Shown here: in pieces, positions 28,013 to 38,480 of the stretch | How positions within the stretch are numbered: the stretch's first letter is position 1 | Layout: every line of letters begins with the position of its first letter | From: Staphylococcus argenteus | GTDB taxonomy: Bacteria > Bacillota > Bacilli > Staphylococcales > Staphylococcaceae | Assembly (NCBI RefSeq): GCF_000236925.1 | Contig: NC_016941.1 | Span: 124,001 to 188,000 of the forward strand | Reading direction: 5' to 3' | DNA length: 64,000 nucleotides | Made by a program: the position numbers and the translations under genes | Notes under the pieces: generated by a model | Told to the model about the DNA's origin: nothing | Databases searched by the model: none | Seen by the model: only the letters and a program-made list of their open reading frames with translations

Positions 28013-29092
28013 ATGAAGATAGCGATTCTTGGCGCTACAAATATTAAGCACATGTCATTGTTATCGCATTACTTAAACCATATTGATTTGGAGAGCAATG
28101 ACGTGGACATTATATATACTGACAAATATGATATCAACGAGCATATCCAAGGCATCAACAATTATTATAAATACAAAGTAAATATTAAAGACAATTGGTC
28201 ATTTTTCAAAAAAGCTAGAACGTATTATCAATTTAAGCCCTATGCAAAACAAATTCTGAGACAAAATAAGTATGATTTTATTATTGTTTGGGGAAGTTAT
28301 ACGGGACATTTGTTTAAGGGGTTTTTAAAAAAGCACTATAAAAACAAATTTATCTTAAATATAAGAGATTACTTTTATGAAAGAAATAAACTCATTAAGC
28401 ATAGAATGAAAAAAATTGTTAATACCAGTAGACTAACGACGTTATCTTCAGAGGGTTTTCTATCTTTTTTACCAAAATCTGATAAGTATAGAATTATTTA
28501 TAGTTATAACTTAAGTATTATTGAAGAAAGTTATGTAAATAAAAGTTATAAATCAATACTCCCTATTAATATAGGGTTTATAGGAAATGTCAGATTTAAT
28601 GAGATAAATGAAGCATTAATGAAAGAACTTGCTAATGATCCAAGGTTCCATTTGCAATATTTTGGAACGGGATCGAAACATTTAGAAGCATTTGCTCAAA
28701 AAAATCATATAAATAACGTTACATTTTCAGGTGGCTTTGATTTGACAGATACGCCTAAATTCTTAAATAAAATTGACATTCTGAATAATTTGTTTGGTAA
28801 TCAAAATATTGCTTTAGATACAGCTTTATCAATAAGAATGTACTATGCCTTGTTTTTAAATAAACCTATTATTACAACTGAGGGTACATTTACTGCTACG
28901 GAAGCGAATAAATTTGGATTGGGGTTTAGTGTTAGTCCAGAAAATTTAAAAGGTATAGGTGATGTATTGATGAATTGGTATAACAATTTGGATGTAAATG
29001 ACATTGAAAATAAAAGAGAAACTTATAGAAATAATGTAATTGAAAATAATAAACAGTTTTATAAGGAAATAGGTAGGATATTCAATGAATAA
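28013..29092 (+). CDS. capH: Type 8 capsule glycosyltransferase CapH
   Basis: A 359-residue GT-B-like transferase. The N-terminal half has a nucleotide-binding-like MKIAILGATNIKH start, and the C-terminal half reads NIGFIGNVRFNE and FGTGSKHLEAFAQ with a donor-site-like TTEGTFTATEAN region. In type 8 strains the first gene of the variable block encodes a transferase, inferred to add ManNAcA. In type 5 strains this position holds an O-acetyltransferase, so this gene marks serotype 8. Three ATG codons in a row (28007-28013); the third is 8 bases from GGAGG. It overlaps capI by 8 bases. Confidence 0.88.
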   Translation: MKIAILGATNIKHMSLLSHYLNHIDLESNDVDIIYTDKYDINEHIQGINNYYKYKVNIKDNWSFFKKARTYYQFKPYAKQILRQNKYDFIIVWGSYTGHLFKGFLKKHYKNKFILNIRDYFYERNKLIKHRMKKIVNTSRLTTLSSEGFLSFLPKSDKYRIIYSYNLSIIEESYVNKSYKSILPINIGFIGNVRFNEINEALMKELANDPRFHLQYFGTGSKHLEAFAQKNHINNVTFSGGFDLTDTPKFLNKIDILNNLFGNQNIALDTALSIRMYYALFLNKPIITTEGTFTATEANKFGLGFSVSPENLKGIGDVLMNWYNNLDVNDIENKRETYRNNVIENNKQFYKEIGRIFNE

Positions 29093-30485
29093 ATTCTACA
29101 ATGTCACATCATATGTCATTGCTATTTTAATATTTCCATGTCTTATATTTGGAGACAAACCATTATTATTTCTAGCACCTATATGTTATGGAGTTGGAAA
29201 ACTCCTTTTAAGTTTCTCTAATAATGCAAATTTCAAGTTCTCAAAAATTGTATATGATGTTTTGGGTTTTCTAAGATTAGTCATCATACCAGCAATGATT
29301 GCCTTATTCAATGATTCAATTATAGATAATTTGCCATTAGGACAAACATATTTTAATGAAGCAGTTTTATACATGTGTGTAGAGTTTATCATAGGTTCAT
29401 TATTTATTTTGATTCTATCAAGGACAAGGTTATTTAAACAAAAAGTAGTGACACGCAATAATTTTAAGCTTTCTGGATCACCAATTTATTACATTCTATT
29501 TAGTTTAGTTATTTTTGGAATATTTTTAGTTTCTCCAGGAGTAAGAAAAAATATATCATTTTTAATCATCAAAACAGATGCAATGGGTAGAGGAACGGAG
29601 ACGGCAAGTAGTTTAAATGTCCTTTTTGTTATGTTATTTCAACTGGCTTTAGCACTTTTATTTTTAGTTATTGCGTATGCGTCATATAAAAAATACAAAG
29701 ATAACCCTAAAATTTATTATGCTATATTACCGCTATTTATAGGAGTTATTAATATTAGTTTAATTGTTGGTGAAAGAAGAAGTTATCAACTTTATACAAT
29801 GATTGCTGTTTTAACAGTTGTTTCATTGTTGTTTTTTAAACATAAAAGACGTATCAATATTGTCATTATTTCGGTAGGTATCTTTGTATTAGCATTAATG
29901 ACATTATATAAGGAATTATATGTGTTTAATTATACATCGTATAGCGAAGCACTTAAGAGCACAAGTGTAGGTAACTTGAGAATCGTTGATACGTTACAAT
30001 CATATTTTTATGGACCGAGTAACATTGCGGCTTCTATAGATTATTTAAATTATTATAGTGGTTCATTTAAACAATATTTATTCGATAATACGAGAGCTAT
30101 TTTTGGTATTAACTTTTTTATAGATAAACAACATTTAATTACGAGTCAACTTTTCAATCAGTTGATATATGGTAGTAAACAATTGACCGGTCATCTTATA
30201 TCGAGTGCAGGATACGGCATTATATACTTTGGACCATTATTCTTCTATTTGAATTTGCTAGCAAATATTTTCTTTGCATTTTTAGTCGAATATATTATTC
30301 GCAGAAGTAAATCCTTAGAAGTGATATTTATTGGCACATACATTTATATGCGACTTATCACAAATGTTTTCAGTCATCCAACACCACTAATTACACTGAT
30401 TTCTATGATTTTAGTTGTATACTCTATAGCTATCGTCCCAGGCATTATTATTAAAAATTTCACTAAAAAAGTAGGGATAGAATGA
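29085..30485 (+). CDS. capI: Type 8 capsule polymerase CapI (Wzy)
   Basis: A 466-residue membrane protein with about 11-12 predicted segments and large external loops, as in Wzy polymerases. It links flipped repeat units on the outer face. There is no sequence motif strong enough by itself; the call rests on topology, length (type 8 CapI is about 464 residues) and place between capH and capJ. It starts within capH and overlaps capJ by 4 bases (ATGA). AT content in 28013-32286 looks higher than in the flanking cap genes, as expected of a cassette exchanged between serotypes. Confidence 0.88.
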   Translation: MNKFYNVTSYVIAILIFPCLIFGDKPLLFLAPICYGVGKLLLSFSNNANFKFSKIVYDVLGFLRLVIIPAMIALFNDSIIDNLPLGQTYFNEAVLYMCVEFIIGSLFILILSRTRLFKQKVVTRNNFKLSGSPIYYILFSLVIFGIFLVSPGVRKNISFLIIKTDAMGRGTETASSLNVLFVMLFQLALALLFLVIAYASYKKYKDNPKIYYAILPLFIGVINISLIVGERRSYQLYTMIAVLTVVSLLFFKHKRRINIVIISVGIFVLALMTLYKELYVFNYTSYSEALKSTSVGNLRIVDTLQSYFYGPSNIAASIDYLNYYSGSFKQYLFDNTRAIFGINFFIDKQHLITSQLFNQLIYGSKQLTGHLISSAGYGIIYFGPLFFYLNLLANIFFAFLVEYIIRRSKSLEVIFIGTYIYMRLITNVFSHPTPLITLISMILVVYSIAIVPGIIIKNFTKKVGIE

Positions 30486-31039
30486 TAATCAAAACATTTA
30501 TGAAAACCAAACTGTTTAGATTAATGAATACACCGCTATTGTTGTTTTATAAAAAAGAATATTTAACTGGATACTATTTTGAAAATAAAGTAGCTGGATG
30601 GTTATGGGCGTGGAAGGCAGTTCCATTTAAATTGTTAGGTATTAATGCTCGTATACCATTTCCAGCTGACATAACTGTCAGAATGCATAATCCAAATAAT
30701 ATTGTTTTTGATAAAAATGATATTCATATATTCCAATCACCAGGTACGTATTTTAATAATTTTTCAGCAGTAATATATCTAGGAAGAGGTGTCTACATAG
30801 CACCTAATGTAGGTATTATTACAGCAAATCATGACATTAAAAATTTAAAGTCACATGTCCCAGGAAAAGATGTCAAAATAGGCAATTATAGCTGGATAGG
30901 TATGAATTCAGTCATATTACCAGGCGTTGAGTTAGGGGATCATACTATAGTAGGTGCTGGATCAGTTGTTACAAAAAGTTTTCCTGAAGGCAACGTTATT
31001 ATAGGCGGAAATCCAGCGAAAATCATTAAGAAAATCTGA
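30482..31039 (+). CDS. capJ: Type 8 capsule O-acetyltransferase CapJ
   Basis: A 185-residue left-handed beta-helix (hexapeptide repeat) acetyltransferase. Repeats are visible as VYIAPNVGIITANHD, VKIGNYSWIGMNSVILPGVELGDHTIVGAGSVVTKS, ending VIIGGNPAKII. It is expected to place the O-acetyl group on ManNAcA of the type 8 repeat. The catalytic-type histidine is in TANHD. It starts 4 bases inside capI and ends 8 bases before capK. Confidence 0.9.
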   Translation: MIIKTFMKTKLFRLMNTPLLLFYKKEYLTGYYFENKVAGWLWAWKAVPFKLLGINARIPFPADITVRMHNPNNIVFDKNDIHIFQSPGTYFNNFSAVIYLGRGVYIAPNVGIITANHDIKNLKSHVPGKDVKIGNYSWIGMNSVILPGVELGDHTIVGAGSVVTKSFPEGNVIIGGNPAKIIKKI

Positions 31040-31047
31040 GGCTAATT

Positions 31048-32286
31048 ATGAAAATAAATAAATTTATTAGTGATTCATTTTTAATGATTTTAAGTAGCGG
31101 TATTGCGCAAATCATACTAATCGTCACAACTCCAATTATTACAAGGTTATATTCGCCAGCTGAATTTGGAGAGTTTACGATTTTCTCTAATATCGCAATG
31201 ATTCTAATACCGATTATTAATGCAAGATATGATTTATTAATTGTAAATGCTAAAAATGATCGTATTGCAAATATACTTTCACAGATTAGCTTTTTAATAT
31301 CATTAGTCATTATATTAATACTAATTCCAGTATTTATGGTTAGTGCATTATTGTTTCCAAATTTTATACTAGATTTTATTTTTATTATTGTCATGTTGTT
31401 TTTGGTAAGTTTAACGAATATATTTACGAATTATTTAAATAAGGAACGGAAATATAAAGTATTAAGTTTGATTAACGTTTTTAGAGCTGCATCAATGGCA
31501 TTACTTCAAATCATATTTGGTTTTTTAGCATTTGGAAGTCTAGGTTTAATCATTGGATTTTCATTGTCTTATATTGCAGGTCTAACACTCGGATATAGAA
31601 CCTTTAAAAAGCATTTTAATATTGTAAAAGATAAAGAAGAGGCAAAGGAGATATTTTTAGAAAATAAGAATCAGTTAGTTTATTCAACACCATCAATATT
31701 ATTAAATAGTTTATCTTTTTCGGTTGTTGTGTTCTTTATAGGTATTTTGTATACAAACACTGAAGTAGGTATATATGGGATGGCGATCAGAGTATTGGGT
31801 ATTCCAGTCACAATTATTTCTTTAGGTTTATCAAAAATATTTATGCAACAAGCCAATGATTATTACATCGAGTATGGTAATTTTCGGAATTTGTTACTTA
31901 AATTTAGTTCAGCATTAATCATAGTTTCAATCATACTCTATGTACCACTTTATTTATTCAGCGAAGAACTAGTAAATATATTATTAGGAAAAAATTGGGG
32001 TGATGCAATTATTGTAATTAAAATTGTTATCCCATTATTTGTAGTAAGACTGATTGTATCTACAGTGTCACTTTCTGTGATTGTATTGCAAAAACAACAG
32101 TTAGAACTTATATTACAAGCGTTATTTTTAGTAGGAACAACTATTACATTCATCATTTCTAAAATATTTAGCCTAACATTTTTAAACTTCGTTTCTATTA
32201 ATACAATTGTACTAGTATTGTCGTACATTATATTTTTTATAGCACTGTTTTATTTCGCTAAAAACAAAAGATTCAAAGAAACTTAA
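31048..32286 (+). CDS. capK: Type 8 capsule flippase CapK (Wzx)
   Basis: A 412-residue protein with about 12 predicted membrane segments and the Wzx N-terminal pattern (ILIVTTPIITRLYSPAEFGEF). It translocates the lipid-linked trisaccharide across the membrane before CapI polymerises it. Length equals the type 8 CapK I remember. GAGG lies 9 bases before ATG 31048. It ends the serotype-specific block; common capL begins 37 bases later. Confidence 0.9.
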   Translation: MKINKFISDSFLMILSSGIAQIILIVTTPIITRLYSPAEFGEFTIFSNIAMILIPIINARYDLLIVNAKNDRIANILSQISFLISLVIILILIPVFMVSALLFPNFILDFIFIIVMLFLVSLTNIFTNYLNKERKYKVLSLINVFRAASMALLQIIFGFLAFGSLGLIIGFSLSYIAGLTLGYRTFKKHFNIVKDKEEAKEIFLENKNQLVYSTPSILLNSLSFSVVVFFIGILYTNTEVGIYGMAIRVLGIPVTIISLGLSKIFMQQANDYYIEYGNFRNLLLKFSSALIIVSIILYVPLYLFSEELVNILLGKNWGDAIIVIKIVIPLFVVRLIVSTVSLSVIVLQKQQLELILQALFLVGTTITFIISKIFSLTFLNFVSINTIVLVLSYIIFFIALFYFAKNKRFKET

Positions 32287-32323
32287 GTTGAAATCTAAAA
32301 TGACTACTGAAAAGGACGATTAG

Positions 32324-33529
32324 ATGAGCAAAAAAAATATTTTAATACTATGCCAGTATTTTTATCCGGAGTATGTATCTTCTGCGACGTTGCCAACGCA
32401 ACTGGCTGAGGATTTAACTGCTCAAGGTATCAATGTCGATGTCTTATGTGGTTGGCCATATGAATATAGTCAAAACAATAATGTCTCTAAGACGGAAACG
32501 TATCATGACATTCATATTCGACGTCTTAAATATTCAAGATTTAATAATAAAAGTAATGTTGGAAGAATAATTAATTTCTTTAGTCTATTTTCAAAGTTTG
32601 CACTAAATATGCCAAAAATGTTGAAGTACGACCACATTCTTGTTTACTCTAATCCACCCATTTTGCCATTAATACCAGACGTTTTGCATAGAGTATTTAA
32701 GAAGAAATATTCTTTTGTAGTCTATGATATTGCGCCTGACAATGCTATTAAAACAGGAGCTACTCGACCTGGTAGTATGATTGATAAATTAATGCGTTAT
32801 ATCAATAAAAATGTGTATAAACACGCAGACAATGTCATTGTGCTTGGTACTGAAATGAAAAATTATTTAGTAAATCATCAGATTTCTAAAAATCCTAACA
32901 ACATCCATATTATTCCTAATTGGTATGATATGCGTCAGTTGCAAGACAATCATATTGAAAATGACACATTTAGAACTTATCGCGAACAATACGACAAGAT
33001 TTTATTATATAGCGGTAATATGGGTCAGTTACAAGATATGGAGACACTCGTTTCATTCTTAAAATTAAATAAAAATGAAACGAAAACATTAACAATACTG
33101 TGTGGGCATGGTAAGAAATTTGCTGAAGTCAAAGCGGCTATTGAGACACATCAAATTGAAAATGTAAAAATGTTTGAATTTTTAACGGGGACAGATTACG
33201 CCGACGTCTTGAAAATTGCTGACGTTTGCTTTGCATCACTTATTAAAGAAGGTGTTGGGTTAGGAGTGCCGAGTAAAAATTATGGCTACCTAGCAGCTAA
33301 GAAGCCGTTAGTACTCATCATGGATAAACAATCTGACATTGTTCAACATGTTGAACAATATGATGCAGGTGTACAAATAGATAATGGCGATGCACAAGCT
33401 ATTTATAATTTCATCAACACCCATTCTAGTCAAGCATTACAAGAAATGGGTGAGCGCGCACATCAACTGTTTAAAGATAAATATACGAGAGAAATTAATA
33501 CAATGAAGTATTACAATCTGTTGAAGTGA
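32324..33529 (+). CDS. capL: Capsule L-FucNAc transferase CapL
   Basis: A 401-residue GT4 glycosyltransferase of the WbuB type. The N-terminus has LCQYFYPEYVSSATLPTQLAEDL; the C-terminal donor domain has LYSGNMGQLQDME, ILCGHGKKF and a KEGVGLGVPSKNYGYLAAKKPLV segment. It adds L-FucNAc to lipid-linked D-FucNAc made by CapM on the cytoplasmic side. First common gene after the type-specific cassette; GAAAAGGA precedes the start. Confidence 0.92.
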   Translation: MSKKNILILCQYFYPEYVSSATLPTQLAEDLTAQGINVDVLCGWPYEYSQNNNVSKTETYHDIHIRRLKYSRFNNKSNVGRIINFFSLFSKFALNMPKMLKYDHILVYSNPPILPLIPDVLHRVFKKKYSFVVYDIAPDNAIKTGATRPGSMIDKLMRYINKNVYKHADNVIVLGTEMKNYLVNHQISKNPNNIHIIPNWYDMRQLQDNHIENDTFRTYREQYDKILLYSGNMGQLQDMETLVSFLKLNKNETKTLTILCGHGKKFAEVKAAIETHQIENVKMFEFLTGTDYADVLKIADVCFASLIKEGVGLGVPSKNYGYLAAKKPLVLIMDKQSDIVQHVEQYDAGVQIDNGDAQAIYNFINTHSSQALQEMGERAHQLFKDKYTREINTMKYYNLLK

Positions 33530-33539
33530 GGAGATAATT

Positions 33540-34097
33540 ATGAAGCGATTATTCGATGTAGTAAGTTCAATTTACGGTTTAGTAGTATTAAGTCCAATCT
33601 TATTTATAACGGCATTACTGATAAAAATTGAATCACCGGGACCAGCCATTTTCAAACAAAAAAGACCAACTGTTAATAATAAACTTTTTAATATTTATAA
33701 GTTCAGATCTATGAAAATAGACACACCCAACGTTGCAACAGATTTGATGGATTCTACTTCATATATTACAAAAACAGGCAAAGTCATTCGTAAGACATCT
33801 ATAGATGAATTACCACAATTATTGAATGTTTTAAAAGGTGAAATGTCGATTGTAGGACCGAGACCAGCACTTTATAACCAATACGAGTTAATAGAAAAGC
33901 GTACAAAAGCGAATGTGCATACGATTAGACCAGGTGTGACCGGCTTAGCTCAAGTGATGGGTAGAGATGATATTACAGATGATCAAAAAGTAGCCTATGA
34001 TCGTTATTATTTAACGCATCAATCCATGATGCTTGATATGTATATCATTTATAAAACAGTTAAAAATATTATTACTTCTGAAGGTGTGCATCACTAA
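33540..34097 (+). CDS. capM: Initiating D-FucNAc-1-phosphate transferase CapM
   Basis: A 185-residue bacterial sugar transferase. One N-terminal membrane segment (about 10-28) is followed by the family core: FKQKRPT, FNIYKFRSMK, DELPQLLNVLKGEMSIVGPRPAL and RPGVTGLAQVMGRD. It transfers D-FucNAc-1-phosphate from the UDP sugar to undecaprenyl phosphate, the first lipid-linked step. GAGG lies 7 bases before ATG. The stop overlaps the capN start by one base. Confidence 0.95.
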   Translation: MKRLFDVVSSIYGLVVLSPILFITALLIKIESPGPAIFKQKRPTVNNKLFNIYKFRSMKIDTPNVATDLMDSTSYITKTGKVIRKTSIDELPQLLNVLKGEMSIVGPRPALYNQYELIEKRTKANVHTIRPGVTGLAQVMGRDDITDDQKVAYDRYYLTHQSMMLDMYIIYKTVKNIITSEGVHH

Positions 34098-34984
34098 TGA
34101 GAAAAAACATTTTAATTACAGGTATGCATGGCTACATTGGAAATGCACTGAAAAATAAGCTAACTGAACAAGGGCATCGAGTGAATCAAATCAATGTTAG
34201 GAATCAATTATGGAAGTCAACTTCATTCAAGGACTATGATGTCTTAATTCATACGGCAGCCTTAGTTCACAATAGTACACCAGAAGCGCGACTATCAGAT
34301 TATATGCAAGTGAATATGTTGCTTACGAAACAATTAGCACAAAAGGCGAAAGATGAAGGCATCAAGCAATTTATTTTTATGAGTACGATGGCTGTCTATG
34401 GTAAAGAGGGTAATGTTGGAAGAACAGATGAAATCAGTACACAAACACCAATAAAACCAACGACAAATTACGGGATTTCCAAAATGTTTGCTGAACAAGC
34501 ATTATTAGAGATGGTGAGTAATACATTTAAAGTCTCAATTGTAAGGCCACCTATGATTTATGGTCCAAATTGCCCAGGAAATTTCCAACGCTTAATGAAG
34601 TTATCGCAATTATTACCAATCATTCCTGATATTAAAAATCAGCGTAGTGCTTTATATATTAAACATCTGACAGCATTTATTGATCAATTAATATCACTAG
34701 AAGTGACGGGGGTATATCATCCGCAAGACAGTTTTTATTTTGATACATCAGCGGTAATGCATGAAATTCGTCATCAAGCACATCGTAAAACCATTATGGT
34801 AACTATGCCATCAATGTTAAATAGATATTTTAATAAATTGTCGATTTTTAGAAAATTATTTGGCAATTTAACATACAGTAAGACGTTATATGAAAACAAT
34901 AATGCATTAGAAGTTATCCCTGGAAAAATGTCACTTGTTATTGCGGACATCATGGATGAAACGACAACCAAAGATAAGGCATAA
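34097..34984 (+). CDS. capN: UDP-4-keto-6-deoxysugar reductase CapN
   Basis: A 295-residue extended SDR. It has the NAD-binding TGMHGYIGNAL motif, FMSTMAVYGKEG, and the catalytic Y-x3-K in TNYGISKMF. It reduces the 4-keto product of CapD to UDP-D-FucNAc, the CapM substrate. Start overlaps capM by one base, so the enzyme and the transferase that uses its product are coupled. Confidence 0.94.
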   Translation: MRKNILITGMHGYIGNALKNKLTEQGHRVNQINVRNQLWKSTSFKDYDVLIHTAALVHNSTPEARLSDYMQVNMLLTKQLAQKAKDEGIKQFIFMSTMAVYGKEGNVGRTDEISTQTPIKPTTNYGISKMFAEQALLEMVSNTFKVSIVRPPMIYGPNCPGNFQRLMKLSQLLPIIPDIKNQRSALYIKHLTAFIDQLISLEVTGVYHPQDSFYFDTSAVMHEIRHQAHRKTIMVTMPSMLNRYFNKLSIFRKLFGNLTYSKTLYENNNALEVIPGKMSLVIADIMDETTTKDKA

Positions 34985-35038
34985 GTCATCTATTAAATGA
35001 AATAAACATACAAATAGTTTTTATTTGGAGGTTATAGT

Positions 35039-36310
35039 ATGAAATTAGCAGTAGTTGGCTTAGGTTATATCGGTTTACCAACATCAATTATGTTTGCAAA
35101 GCATGGTGTCGATGTGCTTGGTGTTGATATAAATCAAAAAACAATAGATAAGTTACAAAGCGGTCAAATTAGTATTGAAGAACCAGGATTGCAAGAAGTT
35201 TATGAAGATGTACTGGCATCGGGTAAATTAAAAGTATCCACAACACCTGAAGCATCTGATGTATTTATCATTGCAGTACCGACACCGAACAATGATGATC
35301 AATATAAATCATGTGATATTTCTCTTGTAATGAGTGCACTCGACAGTATTTTACCATTTTTAGAAAAGGGAAATACCATTATTGTTGAATCGACAATAGC
35401 GCCTAAAACGATGGATGATTTTGTAAAATCAGTTATTGAAAATTTAGGATTTATAATAGGTGAGGATATTTATTTAGTCCATTGTCCAGAACGCGTATTG
35501 CCAGGAAAAATTTTAGAAGAATTGGTTCATAATAATCGTATTATTGGTGGCGTGACTAAAGCGTGTATTGAAGCAGGAAAACGTGTTTATCGTACATTTG
35601 TACAGGGCGAAATGATTGAAACTGATGCGCGTACTGCTGAAATGAGTAAGTTAATGGAAAATACGTACAGAGATGTCAATATAGCTTTAGCGAATGAGTT
35701 AACTAAAATATGTAATAACTTAAATATTAATGTGTTGGATGTTATTGAAATGGCTAATAAACACCCACGTGTTAATATCCATCAACCTGGTCCAGGCGTG
35801 GGTGGTCATTGTTTGGCAGTAGATCCTTACTTTATTATTGCTAAAGACCCTGAAAATGCAGCGCTCATCCAAACTGGACGTGAAATTAATAATTCAATGC
35901 CAGCCTATGTCGTTCATAAAACGAAAGAAATGCTTAAAGTGCTTAACGGGAATAAAGTTGCAGTCTTTGGTTTAACATATAAAGGTGATGTAGACGATAT
36001 TAGAGAATCCCCGGCATTTGACATTTATCAATTGCTATTGCAGGAGAACGATATCAAAGTAAGTGCGTATGATCCACATGTTGAATTAGATTTTGTCGAA
36101 CATGAAATGGCGCGTGCAGTTTCAGATGCATCGCTAGTATTAATTTTAAGTGATCATTCAGAATTTAAACATTTAACAGATAACGATTTTAAAGGAATGA
36201 AACATAAAGTAATTTTTGATACTAAGAATGTTGTTAAATCTGCATTTAAAGATGTATCATATTATAATTATGGCAATATATTTGATTTTATGGACAAACA
36301 CATTTTATAA
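35039..36310 (+). CDS. capO: UDP-ManNAc dehydrogenase CapO
   Basis: A 423-residue UDP-sugar dehydrogenase that oxidises UDP-ManNAc to UDP-ManNAcA with two NAD+. The NAD motif GLGYIGLPT is at the N-terminus; the catalytic cysteine lies in GPGVGGHCLAVDP near residue 258; the C-terminal domain has FGLTYKGDVDDIRESPA. GGAGG precedes ATG 35039 after a 54-base gap from capN. CapB-dependent phosphorylation has been reported for this enzyme in S. aureus. Confidence 0.95.
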   Translation: MKLAVVGLGYIGLPTSIMFAKHGVDVLGVDINQKTIDKLQSGQISIEEPGLQEVYEDVLASGKLKVSTTPEASDVFIIAVPTPNNDDQYKSCDISLVMSALDSILPFLEKGNTIIVESTIAPKTMDDFVKSVIENLGFIIGEDIYLVHCPERVLPGKILEELVHNNRIIGGVTKACIEAGKRVYRTFVQGEMIETDARTAEMSKLMENTYRDVNIALANELTKICNNLNINVLDVIEMANKHPRVNIHQPGPGVGGHCLAVDPYFIIAKDPENAALIQTGREINNSMPAYVVHKTKEMLKVLNGNKVAVFGLTYKGDVDDIRESPAFDIYQLLLQENDIKVSAYDPHVELDFVEHEMARAVSDASLVLILSDHSEFKHLTDNDFKGMKHKVIFDTKNVVKSAFKDVSYYNYGNIFDFMDKHIL

Positions 36311-36376
36311 AATAAAGGCTCGAATCATTAAAAGCGATCAATTGCCACGTGTTTGAATCTCAGAGAGGATAATGAT

Positions 36377-37522
36377 ATGAAGAAAATTATGGTTATTTTC
36401 GGAACTCGACCCGAAGCAATTAAAATGGCACCTTTAGTAAAAGAAATTGATCATAATGCGCAACTTGAAGCGAATATTGTGATTACAGCACAACACCGAG
36501 ATATGTTGGATAGTGTACTAAATATATTTGATATTCAAGCTGATCATGATTTAAATATTATGAAAGATCAACAGACGTTAGCGAGTCTTACTGCGAATAC
36601 GCTCGCTAAACTCGACAATATCATTAACGTAGAAAAGCCAGATATGATTTTAGTTCATGGTGATACAACTACGACATTTGTAGGTAGTTTGGCGGCATTT
36701 TACCACCAAATTCCTGTTGGACATGTCGAAGCGGGACTGCGTACACATCAGAAATATTCGCCATTTCCTGAAGAATTAAATCGTGTCATGGTAAGTAATA
36801 TTGCAGAATTGAATTTTGCGCCAACGGTGATTGCTGCTGAAAATTTACTTTTTGAAAATAAAGATAAAAACAGTATCTTTATTACTGGAAACACAGCAAT
36901 TGATGCACTTGCAACAACAGTACGTGATGATTTTGTTTCGAAAATCATTAATAAACATAAAGGTAAGAAAGTTATTTTATTAACTGCCCATCGTCGTGAA
37001 AATATTGGAGAACCTATGCACCGTATTTTTAAAGCAGTGAGAGATTTGGCAGATGAATATGAAGATGTGGTCTTCATTTATCCAATGCATCGAAATCCAA
37101 AGGTTAGAGCGATTGCTGAGCAATATTTGTCAAATAAAAATCGTATTGAATTGATTGAACCATTAGATGCGATTGAGTTCCATAATTTTACAAACCAATC
37201 ATATCTCGTGTTAACAGATTCGGGTGGTATTCAAGAAGAGGCACCGACATTTGGTAAGCCTGTGTTGGTACTAAGGGATCACACTGAGCGTCCGGAAGGT
37301 GTTGAAGCGGGGACGTCGAAAGTAATTGGTACTGATTATGACAATATTGTTCGAAATGTGAAACAACTCATAGAAGATAATGACGCATATCAACGTATGA
37401 GCCAAGCGAGCAATCCATATGGAGACGGTCAAGCATCGCGACGTATTTGTGAAGCTATCGAATATTATTTTGGTTTACGATCCGACAAGCCGGATGAATT
37501 CATGCCATTATGTGATAAATAA
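36377..37522 (+). CDS. capP: UDP-GlcNAc 2-epimerase CapP
   Basis: A 381-residue non-hydrolysing 2-epimerase that makes UDP-ManNAc for CapO. Motifs are FGTRPEAIKMAP, VHGDTTTTF, HVEAGLRT, TAHRRENIGEP and TDSGGIQEEAP. ATG 36377 follows GAGAGGATAA; upstream in-frame residues look non-coding. It is the last cap gene, followed by a strong hairpin. S. aureus also has MnaA for wall teichoic acid, which can share this activity. Confidence 0.95.
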   Translation: MKKIMVIFGTRPEAIKMAPLVKEIDHNAQLEANIVITAQHRDMLDSVLNIFDIQADHDLNIMKDQQTLASLTANTLAKLDNIINVEKPDMILVHGDTTTTFVGSLAAFYHQIPVGHVEAGLRTHQKYSPFPEELNRVMVSNIAELNFAPTVIAAENLLFENKDKNSIFITGNTAIDALATTVRDDFVSKIINKHKGKKVILLTAHRRENIGEPMHRIFKAVRDLADEYEDVVFIYPMHRNPKVRAIAEQYLSNKNRIELIEPLDAIEFHNFTNQSYLVLTDSGGIQEEAPTFGKPVLVLRDHTERPEGVEAGTSKVIGTDYDNIVRNVKQLIEDNDAYQRMSQASNPYGDGQASRRICEAIEYYFGLRSDKPDEFMPLCDK

Positions 37523-37527
37523 TTAAA

Positions 37528-37584
37528 ATACCCCCTAATCATGAAGCTGATATACATGACCAGCAGTGACTAGGGGATATTTTT
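37528..37584. terminator. Terminator of the cap operon
   Basis: ATACCCCCTAATCA (37528-37541) pairs with TGACTAGGGGATAT-type sequence (37567-37580) with a few G-U or mismatched pairs, and an inner GCTG/CAGC stem. TTTT follows. The isdI gene converges on it and may share it. Confidence 0.7.
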
Positions 37585-37590
37585 ATATGA

Positions 37591-37923
<333 letters not shown>

Positions 37924-38307
37924 TCACTCCTCTATTTTATTATTTGATTGTGGTAATGTTTTTACAAATGTGAATAGAACGATTGTTTGAATGACAACCA
38001 TAATAATTAATCCTATTCTTACTGCCAAAACATCCACCATATAAATTGAAAAACCAATGACAATGTATAAGCTAATTAAGATTTTTATTTTCTGTGGTAA
38101 CGTATAACCGCGGTGTAAGTAAAAGTTTTCAACATATTCTTTATAAATTTTTTGATTAATAAGCCAATTGTAAAAACGATCCGAACTTCGTGCAAAACAA
38201 AAGACTGCTACGAGTAAGAAAGGTGTCGTTGGCAATAAAGGTAAAACGGCACCGGCAATACCAAGTGCTGTAAATATCAGGCCAATGACGATTAATATAA
38301 GTCGCAT
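37924..38307 (-). CDS. DUF454 (YbaN-like) small membrane protein
   Basis: A 127-residue protein with three or four predicted membrane segments. It has the DUF454 pattern GIAGAVLPLLPTTPFLLVAVFCFARSSDRFYNWL, then a basic/aromatic loop (YVENFYLHRGYTLPQKIK) and two more hydrophobic stretches. Function of the family is unknown. It lies directly ahead of isdI on the same strand with 6 bases between, so a link to iron or heme handling is possible from context. TGGAG precedes the ATG. Confidence 0.85.
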   Translation of the reverse strand: MRLILIVIGLIFTALGIAGAVLPLLPTTPFLLVAVFCFARSSDRFYNWLINQKIYKEYVENFYLHRGYTLPQKIKILISLYIVIGFSIYMVDVLAVRIGLIIMVVIQTIVLFTFVKTLPQSNNKIEE

Positions 38308-38480
38308 TGTAAAAACTCCATTCTAATACTAATGCGCATGTTATATCGTTATATCAATATAAATCATGCTAGATGTAATATGTATGACAAGCGCAATGCG
38401 TAAGCAAATCGAAACCTTGGATTGTTTTTATCTTATTCATGCATTTTAAGTGCGACTTTCATAACAATTCAGTTGATTAA

